Made by a program: the position numbers and the translations under genes | Shown: positions 6,831 through 9,214 of the stretch, piece by piece | How the letters are laid out: every line of letters starts with the position of its first letter | Numbering within the stretch: position 1 is the stretch's first letter | Notes under the pieces: model-generated | Databases searched by the model: none | The model's input: the letters and a program-made list of their open reading frames with translations, nothing else | What the model was told of the DNA's origin: nothing | Source: Verrucomicrobiales bacterium | GTDB taxonomy: Bacteria > Verrucomicrobiota > Verrucomicrobiia > Verrucomicrobiales > DEV007 | Assembly: GCA_023253615.1 (NCBI GenBank) | Contig: JALRFZ010000056.1 | Coordinates: 1-9,214, forward strand | Reading direction: 5' to 3' | Length of the DNA stretch: 9,214 nucleotides

Positions 6831-7496
6831 ATGTCCGAGAAATTCCAGAGCGCGAACGAGGAAGACCTGCAGCGCCTCCGCCGCATGCTCCGCAAGGTCG
6901 CGGGTCATGATCTCGAGGCGGTGAAACGCCGTCTCGAGCGCAGCACGAAACCCCGTCCCGGAGCCGAGGAGATCCGGGTGCTCGACATCGCCTGCGGCGA
7001 CTGCCGCGAGGCCGAGGTGCTGGGCGATTTTGTCGCCGAGCTGAAAGGCGCGCCGGAGGCCTCGGTGAAACTCACCGGCATCGACGTCCGCGCCCGCGAG
7101 ATCGCCGATGCCGCGAGGAAATTCGGCAAACGCCAGGGACCGCGCGAGGAGCGGGGAAAACGGGAGTTCGAATTCCTCACCGGCGACGCGACGAAACTCA
7201 AGGACCACGCCGAGATGGGCGGGGACTTCGACCTCGTCTTTCTCCGCCATCAGAACTACTGGAACGGCGCCCGCGACTGGGAGGAGATCTTCGATCAGGC
7301 CCTCGACAAAGTCGGCGACGAGGGACGCCTCGTCATCACGAGCTATTTCGACCAGGAACACGCCCTCGCCCTCGAGGCCATCCGGAAACTGGGCGGCGAG
7401 CTCATCCGCACCGAGTTCAACGAGGAAACGCGCGAGCTCATCACGCCCGGCAAATCGATGGACCGCCACGTCGCGATCTTCCGGAAGAAGGGGTAA
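6831..7496 (+). CDS. Class I SAM-dependent methyltransferase
   Basis: The product is 221 aa from ATG 6831; an upstream in-frame extension overlaps the DUF3500 gene. The Rossmann-type signature is visible: motif I VLDIACGDCREAE (50-62), an acidic residue ending strand 2 in LTGIDVRARE (D85), the FLTGDATKL loop (GDA 118-120), and FDLVFLRHQN (133-142) in the motif IV position. A later strand, GRLVITSYF, is followed by the helix. The DxACGxCRE form of motif I fits small-molecule or undefined methyltransferases, and the acceptor cannot be read from sequence. There is no signal peptide, so the protein is cytoplasmic, unlike its operon partner. It begins 10 nt after the DUF3500 stop, with only a weak purine stretch (GGGA) before the ATG. 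The REP-like palindromes start 2 nt after its stop. Confidence 0.85.
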   Translation: MSEKFQSANEEDLQRLRRMLRKVAGHDLEAVKRRLERSTKPRPGAEEIRVLDIACGDCREAEVLGDFVAELKGAPEASVKLTGIDVRAREIADAARKFGKRQGPREERGKREFEFLTGDATKLKDHAEMGGDFDLVFLRHQNYWNGARDWEEIFDQALDKVGDEGRLVITSYFDQEHALALEAIRKLGGELIRTEFNEETRELITPGKSMDRHVAIFRKKG

Positions 7497-7498
7497 AG

Positions 7499-7566
7499 AA
7501 TGTGGTTTCGACTTCAGTCGAATCCTCTTTCCGCCACAGCCCTGCGACTGAAGTCGCAGCCACATT
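7499..7566. repeat. REP/BIME-like inverted palindrome pair
   Basis: There are two imperfect palindromes in opposite orientation. The left is 7507-7522 (7-bp arms TTCGACT/AGTCGAA, 2-nt loop). The right is 7542-7559 (8-bp arms CTGCGACT/AGTCGCAG). Their 12-nt cores (7509-7520 and 7545-7556) are exact reverse complements, and the unit is flanked by AATGTGG (7499-7505) and CCACATT (7560-7566), also exact reverse complements. This nested symmetry is the structure of a BIME, a pair of REP sequences of the type mobilised by TnpA-REP/RAYT (Y1 transposase) proteins. No transposase is in the window, so it would be a non-autonomous copy. It may double as a terminator for the methyltransferase operon. Confidence 0.75.
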
Positions 7567-7578
7567 GAAAAATCCTCC

Positions 7579-7607
7579 TTTTCCGGCGGCACCGAACGCG
7601 TTAGCAT
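7579..7607 (+). promoter_or_regulatory. Candidate promoter for the orphan membrane protein gene
   Basis: A TAGCAT box (7602-7607) lies 12 nt before ATG 7620. A weak -35-like TTTTCC (7579-7584) lies 17 nt upstream of it. The untranslated leader would be only about 6 nt, consistent with no Shine-Dalgarno. Confidence 0.3.
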
Positions 7608-7619
7608 GAGACTTATTCG

Positions 7620-8438
7620 ATGACCAATCTCCTCATCGTCGCGGGCGTCCTCGTCCTTTCCTTCGCGCTGCGCACCTCGCGTCTGCGGGTGCTGCGCAAG
7701 CTGGGTGCCCTGGGCATTCTCGGGGCGACCTTCCTTGCCTTTTATTTTTTCACCGACAGCATCGCCGCGGGGATCGTCGGGGTGCTGCTCTGGTTTTTGC
7801 TGCCGTGGGTCGAGCTCCTCACCCGCATCCGGCGTCTCCGCCTGCCCGTCGGCAAAACCCTGGAGCGCGAGGCGCCTCCCGGTCATTCCCGGTTTCCCGA
7901 GCTGGGCGAACTCACCGACGAGATCGAGGCCGAGGGGTTTGAATATGTCGCCGACACCGGCTGGGACTGGGATGGCATGCACCAGTTTTACCGGATCTTC
8001 TACCACGCCGGAAACCGCGAGCAGGCCGCCATCTGCCTGACCGAGCAGGACGGCATGTCGTGGGTCGCCCTCACCCTCACCTCGCGCCATCCGCGCGGCA
8101 TGACCTATCGCACGACGAACCTGCCCTTCAGCAGTCCGATGAAGACCGCGCCCGAGCTCAGCCTGCGGCAGGCGCCCGAATGCGATTCCTTCGCCGCCCT
8201 CCTCGAGGTACACCGTTATTGGATGGACGCCCTCGCCTTCGTCCCCGAAGACTTCGTCGCCGAAGATCCCGCGCAGCTCACCACGTTGATCGAACAGGAG
8301 ACCGGCCGCCAGATCAAACACAACCTCGAATCCGGCCTCATCAAACCCGGCGAAACCAACGGTACCTTCCGCTATTCGTGGCGCGGTCTCGTGTATCTGT
8401 ATTGCCAGCTTGTGAAGGACATGGTGCGGATGAGTTGA
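7620..8438 (+). CDS. Conserved-looking membrane-anchored protein of unknown function
   Basis: The product is 272 aa from ATG 7620. I do not recognise the family. Residues 3-17, 28-45 and 47-67 are hydrophobic and probably form two or three membrane helices. A basic loop, TRIRRLRLPVGKTLER (68-83), follows and should face the cytoplasm. The rest (about 90-272) is a soluble alpha/beta domain with GFEYVADTGWDWDGMHQFYRIFYH (about 106-129), MSWVALTLTSRHPRGMTYRTTNLPFSSP (146-173) and a helical C-terminus ending YLYCQLVKDMVRMS. No catalytic motif or cofactor site stands out. Codon use matches its neighbours and the frame is intact. It stands alone: the REP-like repeat lies upstream, and a short tandem repeat and the toxin-antitoxin pair lie downstream. 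Confidence 0.8.
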   Translation: MTNLLIVAGVLVLSFALRTSRLRVLRKLGALGILGATFLAFYFFTDSIAAGIVGVLLWFLLPWVELLTRIRRLRLPVGKTLEREAPPGHSRFPELGELTDEIEAEGFEYVADTGWDWDGMHQFYRIFYHAGNREQAAICLTEQDGMSWVALTLTSRHPRGMTYRTTNLPFSSPMKTAPELSLRQAPECDSFAALLEVHRYWMDALAFVPEDFVAEDPAQLTTLIEQETGRQIKHNLESGLIKPGETNGTFRYSWRGLVYLYCQLVKDMVRMS

Positions 8439-8444
8439 GGAGGA

Positions 8445-8464
8445 ACGGGTCACGGGTCACGGGT
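8445..8464 (+). repeat. Short tandem repeat, 7-bp unit
   Basis: ACGGGTC is repeated almost three times without error, starting 6 nt after the stop of the membrane protein gene. It lies in the 94-nt gap before the toxin-antitoxin module. No function is evident; it may be a slippage tract or a remnant of a dispersed repeat. Confidence 0.6.
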
Positions 8465-8497
8465 TTCATCGGGCCGGAGAATCGTTCGAAGGGAGGG

Positions 8498-8526
8498 TTG
8501 CGCCTGTGTGGAAATCCGCCTACGCT
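8498..8526 (+). promoter_or_regulatory. Candidate promoter of the toxin-antitoxin module
   Basis: TTGCGC (8498-8503) and TACGCT (8521-8526) are separated by exactly 17 nt. This is the best promoter match in the window. The predicted start point coincides with the GTG at 8533, so the antitoxin mRNA would be leaderless. The longer in-frame start at 8506 falls between the two boxes and is therefore disfavoured. Confidence 0.5.
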
Positions 8527-8532
8527 TTCTCC

Positions 8533-8748
8533 GTGAACTCCTCCGATCTCATCACTGTCGATTCCGGGATTCTCGGCGGAACACCGGTTTTCCGCGGAAC
8601 GCGCGTTCCGGTGCAGACCTTGTTCCAGTATCTGGAGTCGAATTATACCTTGGATGAGTTCCTCGAGTGCTTCCCGACGGTCACCCGCGAGGCGGCCATC
8701 GCCTTGCTCGATCGGTCAGAGGTGGCACTTCTCTCGATGACGCGATGA
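8533..8748 (+). CDS. DUF433 family antitoxin
   Basis: The product is 71 aa from GTG 8533 (MNSSDLITVDSGILGGTPVFRG); a longer option at 8506 overlaps the likely promoter. The DUF433 signature is clear: IT(V)DSGILGGTPVFRGTRVPVQTLFQYLE (about 7-35), followed by YTLDEFLECFPTVTREAAIALL (about 38-59). This is the winged-helix-type domain (VapB-like) found in antitoxins paired with DUF5615 PIN-like toxins. It should bind the toxin and probably the promoter for autoregulation. The TGA stop overlaps the toxin ATG (ATGA, 8745-8748), a usual arrangement for coupled TA pairs. The gene looks intact, unlike its partner. Confidence 0.88.
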   Translation: MNSSDLITVDSGILGGTPVFRGTRVPVQTLFQYLESNYTLDEFLECFPTVTREAAIALLDRSEVALLSMTR

Positions 8749-9061
8749 GGGTGCTCCTCGATGAGTGCGTTCCGTGGCCGATGCGGAAGGTTCTCATAGG
8801 CCATGCCTGCACGACCGCACAGAGGATGGGGTGGGCGCCATCACCAACGGAGATCTGATCCGCCTTGCCGAGTCGGAATTCGACGTCTTCGTCACCAGCG
8901 ACCAGAACATCCGTTATCAGCAGAATCTGGCCGGACGACGCATCGCGATCCTCGAGCTCTCGACGAATGATTTGAGACGGATTCTTGCGGCTTCCGGAGA
9001 GATCACTGCCGCGCTTGATGGGATTCAATCCGGCGATTACATGCGGGTGGAGGTGCCATAG
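8745..9061 (+). pseudogene. DUF5615 PIN-like toxin, frameshifted
   Basis: From ATG 8745 the frame reads MRVLLDECVPWPMRKVLIGH, then TTAQRMGWA, the typical N-terminus of DUF5615 (Mut7-C/PIN-like) toxins with the acidic LLDE motif. It then goes off-family and stops at 8856-8858. From about 8837 the family continues in the -1 frame: AITNGDLIRLAESEFDVF, TSDQNIRYQQNLAGRRIAIL, to the TAG at 9059-9061. Adding one base between the TGG GCG and GCC codons (8832-8839) restores a colinear product of about 105 aa, the normal family length. The lesion lies in a G-rich run (GGGGTGGGCG), so either a real one-base deletion or a sequencing error is possible. As written, the product would be 37 aa and lack the second acidic segment and the core. 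PIN-like toxins are presumed RNases that act on cellular RNA. Confidence 0.85.
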
Positions 9062-9214
9062 CAGGTTTTTGATAGAAGCGGTCCTTCACCACCGAACGTC
9101 CCCTCGACGCCCGTCGGAAGCGTCGCCGCTTCCGCCACCGTCGGCGCGTCCACCGCCGTGCCCCGGCAAAACTTCCCCTCCGTCCCGTTCTTTCCCGTTT
9201 ACCACCCGCTCCCT
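9062..9214. other. Unassigned end of window
   Basis: These 153 bases after the toxin hold no recognisable gene start, RNA gene or repeat. One plus-strand frame is open from the TAG at 9072-9074 to the window edge but has no plausible start codon. The minus-strand frames read as Arg/Gly-rich low complexity and match nothing known to me. Confidence 0.4.

Noticed and set aside
6564..8453. Minus-strand open frame of 629 codons across the methyltransferase and membrane protein genes
   Set aside because: It spans two well-supported plus-strand genes and the REP-like repeat, and shows no recognisable motif. It is explained by codon bias.
8826..8842. Programmed -1 ribosomal frameshift in the toxin gene
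   Set aside because: There is no X-XXY-YYZ slippery site and no clear downstream stem-loop or pseudoknot. A one-base deletion or sequencing error is simpler.
9062..9214. Possible start of a new gene at the window end
   Set aside because: The open frame lacks a start codon and ribosome site, and the composition is uninformative on both strands.

Overview
The window is about 9.2 kb of high-GC bacterial DNA with a strong C preference at third codon positions. All recognisable genes lie on the + strand. The gene content (DUF3500 protein, 'neuromedin U'-type outer-membrane protein, SgcJ/EcaC-like secreted protein, Pro/Asn/His-rich TPR protein, DUF433/DUF5615 pair) and the scarcity of Shine-Dalgarno sites suggest a Gram-negative of the PVC group, most likely a Verrucomicrobiota. 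This is inferred from family knowledge; there is no rRNA or marker gene to confirm it.

Layout. (1) 1-405 is the 3' end of a HAD-family hydrolase. (2) 470-5672 is a compact five-gene run: aquaporin Z, a DUF502 membrane protein, an outer-membrane beta-barrel-type protein, an exported NTF2-like two-domain protein, and a 696-aa exported protein combining low-complexity tracts, a TPR-like region and a C-terminal beta-rich domain. Gaps are 25, -4, 32 and 20 nt, so it is probably one transcript devoted to the cell envelope. A perfect 11-bp hairpin at 5712-5738 closes it. (3) 5774-7496 is a probable two-gene operon: a secreted DUF3500 protein and a class I SAM-dependent methyltransferase. (4) 7499-7566 is a REP/BIME-like pair of inverted palindromes. 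(5) 7620-8438 encodes an orphan membrane-anchored protein. (6) 8533-9061 is a DUF433 antitoxin / DUF5615 PIN-like toxin module whose toxin frame is broken by an apparent one-base deletion near 8836. (7) The last 150 bases hold nothing I can assign.

The 470-5672 cluster is the best candidate for an under-described system. It pairs an inner-membrane water channel and a DUF502 protein with one predicted outer-membrane protein and two exported proteins. The two exported proteins each end in a similar small domain with a G-x-W-x-T signature. I see no defence island, CRISPR, integrase or transposase. The toxin-antitoxin module and the palindromic repeat are the only accessory-type elements. Candidate promoters at 5735-5764, 7579-7607 and 8498-8526 all place the -10 box 6-12 nt from the start codon, which suggests leaderless or near-leaderless transcripts.
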